From Mycolicibacterium sp. CBMA 234 (GTDB lineage: Bacteria; Actinomycetota; Actinomycetes; Mycobacteriales; Mycobacteriaceae): a stretch of DNA of 64,000 nt. Each line of letters opens with the position of its first letter. Positions within the stretch are counted from its first letter, which is position 1. Of the stretch, positions 35,006-44,354 are shown in pieces. Both the position numbers and the translations under genes were made by a program. The notes below the pieces were generated by a model. The model saw only the letters and a list, made by a program, of their open reading frames with translations, was not told where the DNA came from and did not search any database. The DNA lies in assembly GCF_009729415.1 (NCBI RefSeq), contig NZ_MPKW01000018.1:62001-126000 (forward strand), given 5' to 3'.

Positions 35006-36547
35006 ATGTTTGCCATGTGGCGGGCGGGCGGTCGTGGACGACAGTGTGCAATAGGTGTCGTCGGATTGCTGGTGGCCATCAGCGCGGCACCGGGATGGGT
35101 TGCGCAGGCGGCTCCGCTGTCGCTGCAGTCCTACTACGAGCAGGCGCCGGTCTGGGGTAGCTGCGCGGCGGTCATCGGTGACACAACGGACCTGCCGACC
35201 GCGCGCTGCACCACCGTCAGCGTCCCCGTCGACTACGCGAATCCGCAAGGGCCGCAAGCGAAACTGGCCGTCATCAAGGTCCCGGCCTCAGGGCAGCGAT
35301 TGGGTGCGCTGCTGGTCAACCCGGGCGGTCCGGGGGCGTCGGCAGTCAACACCGTCGCAGGCATGGGCGCCGTGCTGGCCGACACCGAGATCGGCCAAAG
35401 CTTCGACCTGGTCGGGTTCGATCCGCGCGGCGTCGGGCATTCGACACCCGGGCTGCGGTGCCGCAGCGACGCCGAGTTCGACGCCAATCGCCGCGACCCG
35501 ATGGTCGATTACAGCCCGGCCGGGATAGCTCACATCGAGGCCGTGAGCCGCCGCACCGCGCAGGACTGCCTGCAGCAGATGGGCAGCAGCTTCCTGGCCA
35601 ACGTCGGAACAGCTTCGGCAGCAAGGGATATGGACGTTGTGCGGGCCGCGCTCGGCGAGTCGCAGATCAACTACCTGGGCTTCTCGTATGGCACCCAGTT
35701 GGGCGCGGCCTATGCCGAAAGCTTCCCGGATCGCGTGCGCGCCATGGTGCTCGACGGCGCGGTGGACCCGGCCGCCGACCCGGTGACCGAAAATCTGCTC
35801 CAATTGGCCGGATTCCAAACAGCTTTCAATGACTACGCCGCGGATTGCGCCCAGTCGGCCGGTTGCCCACTGGGCACCGACCCGACCCAATTCGTCGCGC
35901 GGTACCAGCAGCTGGTCAACCCGCTGGTGCTGCGGCTCGGCCTGACGTCCGACCCGCGCGGGCTGAGTTACTCCGACGCGATCACCGGCACCGTCAACGC
36001 GCTCTACACGAAGAAGTACTGGAAGTTTCTGACCAGTGGGCTGCTCGGGCTGCAGCGCGGTAGCGACGCCGGCGACCTACTGCTGCTGGCGGACGACTAT
36101 CAGCACCGTGATCAGAACGGCCACTATGCGGCGTTGCAGGACGCCTTCACCGCGATCCGCTGCGTTGACGCGCCGTTCCCGACCGACACCGCCACCTGGG
36201 CGGCCGCGGACCTGAAGGCGCGCCAGCTGGCACCTTTCATGTCTTATGGCCAGTACACCGGGTACGCGCCGCGCGACGTTTGCGCCATGTGGCCGGTGCC
36301 GGCGACGTCCCGTCCGCACGAGGTGACATCACCCGGGCCGGGCAAGGTCGTCGTCGTCTCCACGACACATGACCCCGCCACGCCGTACCAGGCCGGTGTG
36401 AACCTGGCGCAGGAAATGGGCGCGTCGTTGATCAGCTTCGAGGGCACCCAACACACGGTGGTGTTCAACGGCGACCGCTGTGTCGACACAGCTGTGGTGG
36501 CGTTCCTGACCCAGTCGGTGCTGCCGGCGCCGGGATTGCGGTGCTGA
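35006..36547 (+). CDS. CaeA-like secreted serine hydrolase (tandem paralogue)
   Basis: A paralogue of the preceding gene (about 513 residues), equivalent to Rv2223c. A signal peptide (GRQCAIGVVGLLVAISAAPG, cleavage near AQA) has no lipobox, so the mature protein is probably secreted rather than lipid-anchored. The triad is intact: Ser in YLGFSYGTQLG, Asp in STTHDPATPYQAG, His in EGTQHTVVFNG. VNPGGPGASAVNT is the oxyanion region. The start is uncertain: GTG 34988 and ATG 35015 are also in frame and none has a good Shine-Dalgarno. Substrate unknown. Confidence 0.87.
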   Translation: MFAMWRAGGRGRQCAIGVVGLLVAISAAPGWVAQAAPLSLQSYYEQAPVWGSCAAVIGDTTDLPTARCTTVSVPVDYANPQGPQAKLAVIKVPASGQRLGALLVNPGGPGASAVNTVAGMGAVLADTEIGQSFDLVGFDPRGVGHSTPGLRCRSDAEFDANRRDPMVDYSPAGIAHIEAVSRRTAQDCLQQMGSSFLANVGTASAARDMDVVRAALGESQINYLGFSYGTQLGAAYAESFPDRVRAMVLDGAVDPAADPVTENLLQLAGFQTAFNDYAADCAQSAGCPLGTDPTQFVARYQQLVNPLVLRLGLTSDPRGLSYSDAITGTVNALYTKKYWKFLTSGLLGLQRGSDAGDLLLLADDYQHRDQNGHYAALQDAFTAIRCVDAPFPTDTATWAAADLKARQLAPFMSYGQYTGYAPRDVCAMWPVPATSRPHEVTSPGPGKVVVVSTTHDPATPYQAGVNLAQEMGASLISFEGTQHTVVFNGDRCVDTAVVAFLTQSVLPAPGLRC

Positions 36548-36591
36548 CCTTTGGGTCTCACCGCTGATCCATGCCGAACAGAGTCCGCTTG

Positions 36592-36607
36592 GTAACACAG
36601 ATTTAAC
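36592..36607 (+). promoter_or_regulatory. Candidate GlnR box upstream of glnA2
   Basis: GTAAC, six nt, TTAAC. This matches the actinobacterial GlnR pattern (gTnAC-n6-GaAAC) except for the first base of the second half. It lies just upstream of the glnA2 -10. Family knowledge plus inference. Confidence 0.4.
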
Positions 36608-36617
36608 AGCTGCTGCC

Positions 36618-36623
36618 TACGCT
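36618..36623 (+). promoter_or_regulatory. Candidate leaderless -10 of glnA2
   Basis: TACGCT ends 6 nt before ATG 36630, with no Shine-Dalgarno. Confidence 0.5.
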
Positions 36624-36629
36624 GCGGTC

Positions 36630-37973
36630 ATGGATCGGCAGAAGGAATTCGTGCTGCGCACGCTGGAAGAACGCGACATTCGCTTTGTCCGGCTTTGGTT
36701 CACAGACGTGCTCGGATACCTCAAGTCGGTGGCGATCGCGCCGGCCGAGCTGGAGGGCGCCTTCGAGGAGGGCATCGGCTTCGACGGTTCCGCGATCGAG
36801 GGCTTCGCCCGGGTCTCGGAAGCCGACATGGTGGCCCGCCCTGATCCGTCGACCTTCCAGGTCCTGCCGTGGACCACCAAGAGCGCTGGCAAGCACTACT
36901 CGGCCCGCATGTTCTGCGACATCACCATGCCCGACGGTTCGCCGTCCTGGGCCGACTCCCGGCACGTGCTGCGCCGGCAGCTGGCCAAGGCCAGCGATCT
37001 GGGCTTCTCCTGCTACGTCCACCCGGAGATCGAGTTCTTCCTGCTGGAGCCCGGCCCGAACGACGGCAGCGTGCCGGTGCCGGCCGACAACAGCGGCTAC
37101 TTCGACCAGGCCGTGCACGATTCGGCACCCAACTTCCGCCGGCACGCCATCGAGGCGCTTGAGTCCATGGGCATCTCGGTGGAGTTCAGCCACCATGAGG
37201 GCGCACCCGGCCAGCAGGAGATCGACCTGCGTTATGCCGACGCGCTGTCCATGGCCGACAACGTGATGACCTTCCGCTACCTGGTCAAGGAAGTCGCGAT
37301 CAACGAAGGCGTGCGCGCCACGTTCATGCCCAAGCCGTTCAGCCAGTACCCCGGCTCGGCCATGCACACTCACATGAGCCTTTTCGAGGGCGACGCCAAC
37401 GCGTTCCACAGCGCGGACGATCCGCTGCAGCTGTCCGACGTGGCCAAGTCGTTCATCGCCGGCATCCTGAAGCACGCCAGCGAGATCAGCGCCGTCACCA
37501 ACCAGTGGGTGAACTCCTACAAGCGGCTGGTGCACGGAGGTGAGGCGCCGACCGCGGCGTCATGGGGTGCGGCCAACCGCTCGGCCCTGGTCCGGGTGCC
37601 CATGTACACGCCGCGTAAGGCGTCGTCGCGCCGGATCGAGGTGCGCAGCCCCGACTCGGCATGCAACCCGTACCTGGCGTTCGCGGTCCTGCTGGCCGCC
37701 GGCCTGCGCGGCATCGAGAAGGGCTACGAGCTCGCGCCGCAGGCCGAGGACAACGTGTGGAACCTGACCGCCGAGGAACGTCGCGCGATGGGGTACAAGG
37801 AGCTGCCGTCGAGCCTGGGTGTGGCGCTGTCCGAGATGGAGAAGTCCGAACTCGTCGCCGAAGCCTTGGGAGAGCACGTTTTCGACTACTTCCTGCGCAA
37901 CAAGCACGCGGAATGGGAAACGTACCGCAGCCACGTGACGCCGTTCGAGCTCCAGGAATATCTGTCGTTGTAA
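36630..37973 (+). CDS. glnA2: Glutamine synthetase GlnA2
   Basis: A 447-residue glutamine synthetase, ATP-dependent amidation of glutamate. Motifs: FTDVLGYLKSVAIAPAELE, FDGSAIEGFARVSEADM, the Glu-rich metal site HPEIEFFLLEPG, the ATP-binding KPFSQYPGSAMHTHMS, and NRSALVRVPMY. At the loop where GlnA1 has the adenylylated Tyr this protein reads NVWNLTAEE, so it cannot be modified there. It corresponds to Rv2222c, one of the non-essential GS paralogues. glnE follows after 9 nt; a GlnR-like box lies upstream. Confidence 0.93.
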   Translation: MDRQKEFVLRTLEERDIRFVRLWFTDVLGYLKSVAIAPAELEGAFEEGIGFDGSAIEGFARVSEADMVARPDPSTFQVLPWTTKSAGKHYSARMFCDITMPDGSPSWADSRHVLRRQLAKASDLGFSCYVHPEIEFFLLEPGPNDGSVPVPADNSGYFDQAVHDSAPNFRRHAIEALESMGISVEFSHHEGAPGQQEIDLRYADALSMADNVMTFRYLVKEVAINEGVRATFMPKPFSQYPGSAMHTHMSLFEGDANAFHSADDPLQLSDVAKSFIAGILKHASEISAVTNQWVNSYKRLVHGGEAPTAASWGAANRSALVRVPMYTPRKASSRRIEVRSPDSACNPYLAFAVLLAAGLRGIEKGYELAPQAEDNVWNLTAEERRAMGYKELPSSLGVALSEMEKSELVAEALGEHVFDYFLRNKHAEWETYRSHVTPFELQEYLSL

Positions 37974-37976
37974 CGT
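37971..37976 (+). promoter_or_regulatory. Candidate leaderless -10 of glnE overlapping the glnA2 stop
   Basis: TAACGT begins with the TAA stop codon of glnA2 and ends 6 nt before GTG 37983. No ribosome-binding site precedes glnE, so a separate leaderless transcript is plausible in addition to read-through from glnA2. Confidence 0.45.
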
Positions 37977-37982
37977 CAAGGC

Positions 37983-40949
37983 GTGCCCAACCCCGCGATG
38001 CAGCGACCCACGCAGCCCAGCGTCGGCCGGCTCGGGTTGGTGGCGCCGACGGCCCGGGCGGATTTGGACCGGCTGGGTTGGAACACCGACGCGCACGTCG
38101 CGCTGTTGTGGTCGCTGTCCCGTGCCCCCGACGCCGACTCTGCGCTACGCGCCATGGTGCGGATCGCCGAGGCTCTCGACGACGATTGGGCTGAGCTCAA
38201 CGAGCTGTTGGTAGTCGACACGTCGCTGCGAGGCCGGCTGTTCGCGGTGGTGGGGTCGTCGCTGGCGCTGGGTGATCACCTGGCGGTACATCCCCAGTCA
38301 TGGCGCCTGCTGCGCGGTGACCTGACGTTGCCGTCGCGGGCCACGCTGATCGCGGAGTTCGAGCGGTTGGCCGGTGAAAGTTGTAGTGCGGCAAGCACTA
38401 TGGAGACCTCTGTGGCGCTTCGGTCCCACTACCGGGACCGCATGCTGGTGCTGGCGGCCCTGGACGTGGCGCCGACGGTCGAGAACGAGCCGGTGCTGCC
38501 GTTCGTCACCGTGGGGGAGCACCTGTCTGATCTGGCCGACGCGGCACTCGCGGCGGCGTTGGTGGTCGCGGCCCGGTCGGTATGCGGCGTTGACGGCCCA
38601 TGGCCGCGGATAGCCGTCATCGCGATGGGCAAAAGCGGTGCGCGCGAACTGAATTACGTCAGCGACGTCGACGTCATCTTTGTCGTCGAGACGGCGGACT
38701 CGGTGTCCACCCGGGTGGCCGGGGAGATGATGCGGTTCGCCGGCGAGACCTTCTTCGAGCTCGACGCCGCGCTGCGGCCCGAAGGCAAAGCGGGGCAGCT
38801 GGTCCGCACCCTGGAGTCGCACGTCGCGTACTACCAGCGGTGGGCCAAAACCTGGGAATTCCAAGCGCTTTTGAAGGCCCGCGCGGCGGTCGGCGACGCC
38901 GAGCTGGGTACGCAGTACATCGCCGCACTGATGCCGATGGTCTGGACCGCCTGTGACCGTGAGGATTTCGTGCCCGACGTGCAGGCCATGCGGCGCCGGG
39001 TCGAGGACCTGGTGCCGGCGGGAGTGCGGGCCCGCGAACTCAAACTCGGTACCGGCGGCCTGCGGGACGTCGAGTTCGCGGTCCAGCTGCTGCAACTGGT
39101 GCATGGCCGCAACGACGAGTCGTTGCACGTCGCCTCCACGGTGGATGCGCTGGCGGCACTCGGTTCGCACGGCTACATCGGCCGCGATGACACCGCGAAT
39201 CTCACTGCGTCATATGAGTTCTTACGGCTGCTGGAGCACCGCCTGCAACTGCAGCGACTCAAGCGCACCCACATGCTGCCCGAGGACGGCGACGACGAGG
39301 CGTGGCGGTGGCTGGCGCGAGCGGCGCATGTGCGCCCCGACGGCCAGCACGATGCGCTGGGTGTGCTGCGGGAAGACCTGAAGCGGCAGAACATGCGCGT
39401 GTCGCGCTTGCACGCCAAACTGTTCTACCAGCCGTTGTTGGAATCGGTGGGCTCCGCTTTCGGGCCGGGCCTGAACGCCGACGCAGCCGAAAGGCAGTTG
39501 GCCGCACTGGGTTACGAAGGTCCGCAAAGTGCGTTGACCCACCTGGCTGCGCTCACCAGTGCCAGCGGCCGCCGCGGCACTGTGCAGCAGGTGCTGTTGC
39601 CGACGCTGCTGGACTGGCTGTCTGACACCCCGGATCCAGACGCGGGCCTGCTGGCGTATCGGCGGATCAGTGAGGAGCTGGGTGATCATCGCTGGTTCCT
39701 GTCGACGCTGCGCGACGAGGGGGCCGTCGCCAAACGGCTGATGCGGGTACTCGGGACGTCGGCGTATGTGCCGGACCTGCTGATGCGGGCACCGGAAGTC
39801 ATTCAGCAGTACGCCGACGGTCCGCAGGGGCCGAAACTGCTTGAGGTGGAACCGGATGCGGTGTTCCGCGCACTGGTCGCCTCGGCCGGCCGGCATTCGG
39901 ACCCGGTCCGGGCCATCGCCGCCGCGCGCACCCTGCGGCGTCGGGAACTGGCGCGCGTGGCCTCGGCGGACTTGTTCGGGCTGCTCTCGGTGGTCGATGT
40001 TTGTAAAGCGCTGACGTCGGTGTGGGTGGCGGTGCTGCAGTCCGCGCTCGACGCGGTGACCCGCGCGCGCTCCGGCCCGGATGGGCCACTGGCGCGCATC
40101 GCCGTCATCGGCATGGGCCGGCTCGGCGGTGGGGAACTGGGCTACGGGTCGGACGCGGACGTGATGTTTGTGTGTGAACCCGTTCCCGGCGTGGAAGATT
40201 CGACTGCCGTGCGGTGGGCCGTCGGCGTTGCCGAGCAGGTGCGGACGCTGTTGGGGCAGCCCAGCATTGACCCGCCCTTGGAGGTCGACGCCGGGCTGCG
40301 TCCCGAAGGCCGAAACGGCTCGCTGGTACGGACTTTGGCGTCCTACGAGGCGTACTACACACAGTGGGCGCAGCCGTGGGAGATTCAGGCGCTGCTGCGG
40401 GCCCACCGCGTGGCCGGCGATCTGGAACTCGGCGAGCGCTTCCTGGTGATGGTCGACCGCACGCGCTACCCGGATGGTGGGGTGTCGGCGGAGGCGGTCC
40501 GCGAGATTCGGCGGATCAAGGCCCGCGTCGACTCCGAGCGGCTGCCGCGCGGCGCCGACCCCAACACTCACACCAAGCTGGGCCGCGGTGGCCTGGCCGA
40601 CGTCGAGTGGACCGTGCAGCTACTCCAATTGCGGTATGCACACAAGGTTCCCGAGTTGCACAACACCTCGACGCTGGAGACCCTGGATGCTATCGAGGCG
40701 GCCCAGCTGATCGAAGGCGACGAAGCGGACACGCTCCGCCAGGCCTGGCTGACCGCCACCCGGGCGCGCAACGCCCTGGTGCTGGTGCGCGGCAAGCCAA
40801 CTGACCAACTGCCCGGACCGGGCCGTCAGCTCAATGCCGTGGCTGTGGCCGCGGGTTGGCCCAGCGGCGACGGCGGCGCGTTCCTGGACAACTACCTGCG
40901 CGTGACGCGGCGAGCTAAAACAGTGGTACGTAAAGTTTTTGGGGAGTAG
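37983..40949 (+). CDS. glnE: Bifunctional glutamine-synthetase adenylyltransferase/deadenylase GlnE
   Basis: A 988-residue bifunctional enzyme that adds AMP to, and removes it from, the loop Tyr of GlnA1 according to nitrogen status. It contains two nucleotidyltransferase domains. The N-terminal adenylyl-removing site is [20 protein letters not shown] near residue 215. The C-terminal adenylyl-transferase site is [20 protein letters not shown] near residue 705. Each is followed by a helical GlnD_UR_UTase domain ([40 protein letters not shown]). Normal length for mycobacteria (Rv2221c). Starts at GTG 37983. Confidence 0.96.
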   Translation: MPNPAMQRPTQPSVGRLGLVAPTARADLDRLGWNTDAHVALLWSLSRAPDADSALRAMVRIAEALDDDWAELNELLVVDTSLRGRLFAVVGSSLALGDHLAVHPQSWRLLRGDLTLPSRATLIAEFERLAGESCSAASTMETSVALRSHYRDRMLVLAALDVAPTVENEPVLPFVTVGEHLSDLADAALAAALVVAARSVCGVDGPWPRIAVIAMGKSGARELNYVSDVDVIFVVETADSVSTRVAGEMMRFAGETFFELDAALRPEGKAGQLVRTLESHVAYYQRWAKTWEFQALLKARAAVGDAELGTQYIAALMPMVWTACDREDFVPDVQAMRRRVEDLVPAGVRARELKLGTGGLRDVEFAVQLLQLVHGRNDESLHVASTVDALAALGSHGYIGRDDTANLTASYEFLRLLEHRLQLQRLKRTHMLPEDGDDEAWRWLARAAHVRPDGQHDALGVLREDLKRQNMRVSRLHAKLFYQPLLESVGSAFGPGLNADAAERQLAALGYEGPQSALTHLAALTSASGRRGTVQQVLLPTLLDWLSDTPDPDAGLLAYRRISEELGDHRWFLSTLRDEGAVAKRLMRVLGTSAYVPDLLMRAPEVIQQYADGPQGPKLLEVEPDAVFRALVASAGRHSDPVRAIAAARTLRRRELARVASADLFGLLSVVDVCKALTSVWVAVLQSALDAVTRARSGPDGPLARIAVIGMGRLGGGELGYGSDADVMFVCEPVPGVEDSTAVRWAVGVAEQVRTLLGQPSIDPPLEVDAGLRPEGRNGSLVRTLASYEAYYTQWAQPWEIQALLRAHRVAGDLELGERFLVMVDRTRYPDGGVSAEAVREIRRIKARVDSERLPRGADPNTHTKLGRGGLADVEWTVQLLQLRYAHKVPELHNTSTLETLDAIEAAQLIEGDEADTLRQAWLTATRARNALVLVRGKPTDQLPGPGRQLNAVAVAAGWPSGDGGAFLDNYLRVTRRAKTVVRKVFGE

Positions 40950-40955
40950 GCAAGC

Positions 40956-41600
40956 GTGACAGAGGCAATCAGTAACTCCTCCTTCGACGTGATCAGCGAC
41001 GAGGAGTACGAGCGTCAGCTCGCCGCGTACGAGCCGTTCACCGATGCTGTCCGCCGGCTGATCGACGCCGGTATCCGCACCGGTGTCGATGCGACGACCC
41101 TCGCCGACGCGCAGGCTGAGATCGAAGCGATCGTCGGGAAACTACTGGCGGTGGAAAAAACGATGCCCTCGATCGTGCGGCTCGCCAGCACCGGTCGTCC
41201 GCTGTCTTACGCGAATCCCACTGTGGGATTGCGTAATGCCATCGCCCCGCCGATGGGGATCACGCATGAAGGCGGCCCCGACTATCGCGGCTGGGCCGAA
41301 TTCGACCTGGGCCTGCCGTATGAAGGTCCGCCCGGCCTGGTGCACGGTGGCATCTGCGCCCTGGTACTGGATCAGCTGCTCGGCGAGATCGCCAGCGCCG
41401 GACTGACCAAGCCGCACTTCACCGGCACCATCACCGTGCGCTACCTGCGCGGCACGCCGCTGGGGCGGGTCCGTGCCGAGGCCTGGGTCGACCGCACCGA
41501 CGGCGTCAAAACCTTTGCCCGCGGGACACTTTCCGATGCCGAGGGCATCACCGTCGAGGCCGACGGCATCTTCATCCGCCCACAGTGGGCGCGCGAGTGA
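40956..41600 (+). CDS. PaaI-type hotdog thioesterase
   Basis: A 214-residue hotdog-fold acyl-CoA thioesterase family protein. An N-terminal helical extension of about 85 residues is followed by the 4HBT domain with GPPGLVHGGICALVLDQLLG (catalytic HGG and Asp) near 125-145 and FTGTITVRYLRGTPLGR. Substrate unknown. GTG 40956 is 6 nt after glnE with GGGGAG upstream. Its stop overlaps the LLM gene start (GTGA), so the two are coupled, though a functional link with glnE is unlikely. Confidence 0.85.
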   Translation: MTEAISNSSFDVISDEEYERQLAAYEPFTDAVRRLIDAGIRTGVDATTLADAQAEIEAIVGKLLAVEKTMPSIVRLASTGRPLSYANPTVGLRNAIAPPMGITHEGGPDYRGWAEFDLGLPYEGPPGLVHGGICALVLDQLLGEIASAGLTKPHFTGTITVRYLRGTPLGRVRAEAWVDRTDGVKTFARGTLSDAEGITVEADGIFIRPQWARE

Positions 41601-42457
41601 AGTTCTACGTCAGCCTGGCATTCCTCGATACCAGTGAGCTGGTCGAGATCGCCCGGGCGGCAGATGAACTCGGCTATGACGGTATTGCGATCCCGGACCA
41701 CGTGGTGAATCTGGAGAACCTCAGCACCCCGTATCCGTACACGCCCGACGGGCAGCGCCGCTGGCAGCCGTTCACCCACTGGCCGGACCCATGGGTGTTG
41801 GTCGGTGCGTTGGCGCAGGTGACCAGCCGGGTGAAATTCGTGACGACGGTGTACATCCCGGGCATGCGCGACCCGTTCTCGGTCGCGAAATCGGTCGGGA
41901 CGGCGGCGTGCCTGTCCGGCGGCCGGGTGGAATTCGGGGTCGGGGTGGGGTGGTGCGCCGACGAATTCGCGTTGATGGGACAGGCTTTCGAGCGTCGCGG
42001 CAAGCGCACCGACGAGATGCTGGAGGTGATCCGGCAGCTGTGGCAGCCGGGGTGGACGTCGTTCGACGGCGAGTTCTACCAGGTACCCCGCCTGGAAATG
42101 GAACCAACGCCGCCGCCGGTGCCCATCTACGTCGGCGGACTCAGTGAGATCGCGCTGCGGCGCGCAGCCCGCAATGACGGCTGGATCGGCGACCTGATCA
42201 CCACAGATCAGGCTATCGCCGCCGCCACCAGGGTGCGCGAGTTGCGCGTCGAAAACGGTTTGCCGCTCGAGGGTTTCGAGATCCTGACCCCGCTGGCCGA
42301 TGCGTATCTGCCGGAGCATTTCGCGCGGGCCGAGCGGGCCGGAATCACCGGCAACGTCACCATGCCGTGGATGTTCTACAGCGGTCCGCAGGCCACGCTG
42401 GCCGAGAAGATCGACGGTCTCAAGCGTTTTCGCGCGGACCTCGGACTGGACCGCTAG
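41597..42457 (+). CDS. LLM-class (F420-type) oxidoreductase
   Basis: A 286-residue luciferase-like monooxygenase family enzyme, likely F420-dependent as is usual in mycobacteria. TIM-barrel motifs: KFYVSLAFLDTSELVEIARA, GYDGIAIPDHVV, SVGTAACLSGGRVEFGVGVG, and PPVPIYVGGLSEIALRRAAR. Substrate unknown. GTG 41597 overlaps the thioesterase stop. The stop TAG is immediately followed by the reverse stop of the DoxX gene inside GCTAGCTAGC. Confidence 0.87.
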   Translation: MKFYVSLAFLDTSELVEIARAADELGYDGIAIPDHVVNLENLSTPYPYTPDGQRRWQPFTHWPDPWVLVGALAQVTSRVKFVTTVYIPGMRDPFSVAKSVGTAACLSGGRVEFGVGVGWCADEFALMGQAFERRGKRTDEMLEVIRQLWQPGWTSFDGEFYQVPRLEMEPTPPPVPIYVGGLSEIALRRAARNDGWIGDLITTDQAIAAATRVRELRVENGLPLEGFEILTPLADAYLPEHFARAERAGITGNVTMPWMFYSGPQATLAEKIDGLKRFRADLGLDR

Positions 42458-42874
42458 CTAGCGCCTACGCATTGCGTCCAGGGAGAGCGCCCCACCGCCG
42501 GTGAACACCAGCAGGAACAGGGCAAAGCAGTAGAGCACCGCGGGTTCGCCGCCGTTGGCGATGGGCAACAGACCCTGCGGCTGATGTTCCATGAAGTAGG
42601 CGAAAGCCATTTCGCCGGAACCGATGAAGGCGGCGATGCGGGTGGCCAGGCCCGTGAAGATCAGGATGCCGACGATCAGCTCAATGGCGCCGGCGTACCA
42701 ACCCGGGAAACTCCCGAATTCTGGTGAGGCCATCCCGGGGGCGGTGTCGACGGGCCATTTGAACAGCGTGGTGGCGCCGTGGAGCGCGAACAGGAAACCG
42801 ATCACTATCCGGAACACGGACAGCACCAGAGGGGCGACAGTGTCCAGTCGGGATTCGATGTCTAGCTGAGCCAT
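42458..42874 (-). CDS. DoxX family membrane protein (copy 1)
   Basis: A 138-residue four-helix membrane protein of the DoxX/SURF4-related family. Helices are near 17-36 (LVLSVFRIVIGFLFALHGAT), 62-78 (AIELIVGILIFTGLATR), 80-97 and 112-130 (VLYCFALFLLVFTGGGALSL). Function of the family is unsettled; a mycobacterial DoxX has been linked to oxidative-stress complexes. It is a close paralogue of the next gene, both on the same strand with 43 bp between them. Confidence 0.87.
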   Translation of the reverse strand: MAQLDIESRLDTVAPLVLSVFRIVIGFLFALHGATTLFKWPVDTAPGMASPEFGSFPGWYAGAIELIVGILIFTGLATRIAAFIGSGEMAFAYFMEHQPQGLLPIANGGEPAVLYCFALFLLVFTGGGALSLDAMRRR

Positions 42875-42917
42875 GGGCTAAATCCTAGGGGCCGACAGTG
42901 ACATCCGTGATGTGGCA

Positions 42918-43349
42918 TCAGCCTTTTCGGCGCATCGAGTCCAGCGCGTACGCGCCACCGCCGATGAACACCAGCAGGAAGAAACCGAAGCAGTACGTCA
43001 CGGCGAGTTCGCCGCCGTTTTCGATGGGCAGCAGGCCGTTCGGCTGATGTTGGGTGAAGTATGCGAAGGCCATTTCACCGGACGCGATGAAGGCGGCAAT
43101 CCGGGTGAAGAGTCCGGCCAGGATCAGCAGGCCCAAGACGAACTCGATGACGCCGGCGTACCAGAACGGCCAGGTGCCGGCGGGGACTGCGGGGCCGACC
43201 AGTTCGCCGGCCGCGTTGGGCATGCCGACCGGCCAGGCGAACAGTTTCTGAGCGCCGTGACAGATGAGCAGGAACCCCATAACGACGCGGAACAAGCTGA
43301 TGACCGCGGGTGACAGGGTGCCGAGCCGGGTGTCCAGTTGAGTCGTCAT
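42918..43349 (-). CDS. DoxX family membrane protein (copy 2)
   Basis: A 143-residue DoxX paralogue. Shared blocks with copy 1 include HGAQKLFAWPV against HGATTLFKWPV, TRIAAFIASGEMAFAYF and QHQPNGLLPIENGGE. Four hydrophobic helices. ATG 43349 is used because both copies begin with the same TQLDTRLGTLSPAV-like segment there; no clear ribosome site was seen. The upstream gene (divergent) is the ArsR regulator. Confidence 0.85.
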   Translation of the reverse strand: MTTQLDTRLGTLSPAVISLFRVVMGFLLICHGAQKLFAWPVGMPNAAGELVGPAVPAGTWPFWYAGVIEFVLGLLILAGLFTRIAAFIASGEMAFAYFTQHQPNGLLPIENGGELAVTYCFGFFLLVFIGGGAYALDSMRRKG

Positions 43350-43443
43350 GAAATGACGGTACGACCGGGTGCGGGTACCTGGCTGGCGGCGTAATCGGAC
43401 CGTCATCGAGTTGGTGCCTGGCATGCATCGACGTCGTCCGCTA

Positions 43444-43480
43444 TATTCAACCAATAGGTGTAGAACTGAACGGTTGAATA
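43444..43480. promoter_or_regulatory. Palindromic operator upstream of the ArsR gene
   Basis: Nine-base arms TATTCAACC (43444-43452) and GGTTGAATA (43472-43480) form a perfect inverted repeat with a 19-nt spacer. It ends 10 nt before the arsR ATG and overlaps the region just before the ribosome site AAGGAG. The size and place fit binding by the winged-helix regulator that follows, hence autorepression. Confidence 0.7.
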
Positions 43481-43490
43481 AGGAGCGAGG

Positions 43491-43832
43491 ATGGCGACAG
43501 ACCAGCTGAGCCGCACCTTCGCCGCGCTGGCGGACCCGACGCGTCGGAGCATGCTTGCCCTCCTGGCCGATGGGGAACGGACCGTCGGTGAGTTGGTCGA
43601 GCCGTTCGACATGTCGTTCGCGGCGGTCTCCAAACACTTGCGAGTGTTGGAGTCCGCGGGGCTGGTGCGGCGCAGTCGCACCGCGCAGTATCGGCCGGCC
43701 ACCCTCAATCCGGAACCCCTTGTGGCGGTGTCGCAATGGGTCGCTGAGTACGAGAAGTTCTGGAGCCAGAACCTGGACTCGATGGGGGAGTTGCTCGCCC
43801 GTCTGCAGCACAACAAAGGAGAAGACCAATGA
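43491..43832 (+). CDS. ArsR-family winged-helix regulator
   Basis: A 113-residue ArsR/SmtB-type regulator. The winged HTH is visible as ALADPTRRSMLALLADGER, TVGELVEPFDMSFAAVSKHL and RVLESAGLVRRSRTAQYRPA. No metal-binding Cys box is present, so it belongs to the non-metal subgroup that usually precedes an SRPBCC gene. AAGGAG lies 7 nt before ATG 43491. The stop overlaps the SRPBCC start (ATGA). Confidence 0.92.
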   Translation: MATDQLSRTFAALADPTRRSMLALLADGERTVGELVEPFDMSFAAVSKHLRVLESAGLVRRSRTAQYRPATLNPEPLVAVSQWVAEYEKFWSQNLDSMGELLARLQHNKGEDQ

Positions 43833-44272
43833 CCGATTCGGTGACCCTCGTCCGGACCTTCGATGCACCCCAGGAACTGGTGTATTCGATGTTCGTCACG
43901 CCGGAGTACTTCGCCACCTGGTTCGGCACCGACCAGGTCGACGTGCCGCTGGACACCTTCGAGATGGACGTCGCGATCGGCGGCCAGTGGCGTGCCGTCA
44001 TGCACCTGCCCGACGGCACGCTCAAGCACTGGGCCGGCAGCTTCCTCGAGCTCGAGCCGCCGAACCGCGTGGTGTTCGACCTGACCGACGAACCCGACAA
44101 CCCGGAGCGCATGCCGGTGACGGTGACGCTGCGGCCCGTCGACGGCGGCACCGAACTGACCCTCGTTCAGCAGACGCCGGGCTGGCCCGCCGAGGGCCGC
44201 GCCGCGCTCGAGCACGGCTACAACGCGTTCCTCGACTCCATGGGCCGGCTGCTGGAACGGCTGCCTGCCTGA
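43829..44272 (+). CDS. SRPBCC (AHSA1-like) domain protein
   Basis: A 147-residue START/Bet v1-like ligand-binding protein of the AHSA1 group. Signature parts: VTLVRTFDAPQELVYSMFVT, EYFATWFGTD, VAIGGQWRAVMHLPDGT, FLELEPPNRVVFDL and TELTLVQQTPGW. The fold binds hydrophobic ligands; the actual ligand is unknown. Coupled to the ArsR gene, an arrangement common in actinobacteria, where the SRPBCC protein may bind the same signal as the regulator. Confidence 0.88.
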   Translation: MTDSVTLVRTFDAPQELVYSMFVTPEYFATWFGTDQVDVPLDTFEMDVAIGGQWRAVMHLPDGTLKHWAGSFLELEPPNRVVFDLTDEPDNPERMPVTVTLRPVDGGTELTLVQQTPGWPAEGRAALEHGYNAFLDSMGRLLERLPA

Positions 44273-44290
44273 GAGTTTTGGCCAGCAGAC

Positions 44291-44330
44291 GCGAAAACCC
44301 CCTAAACCTCACGGTCTAGGGGGTTTTCGC
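44291..44330. terminator. Bidirectional terminator between SRPBCC gene and glnA1
   Basis: Perfect 14-bp arms GCGAAAACCCCCTA (44291-44304) and TAGGGGGTTTTCGC (44317-44330) with a 12-nt loop. Each arm contains an A4/T4 run, so it can act as an intrinsic terminator from both sides of this convergent pair. Confidence 0.9.
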
Positions 44331-44354
44331 GCTAGAACTTGCTGGCGCTAGGAC

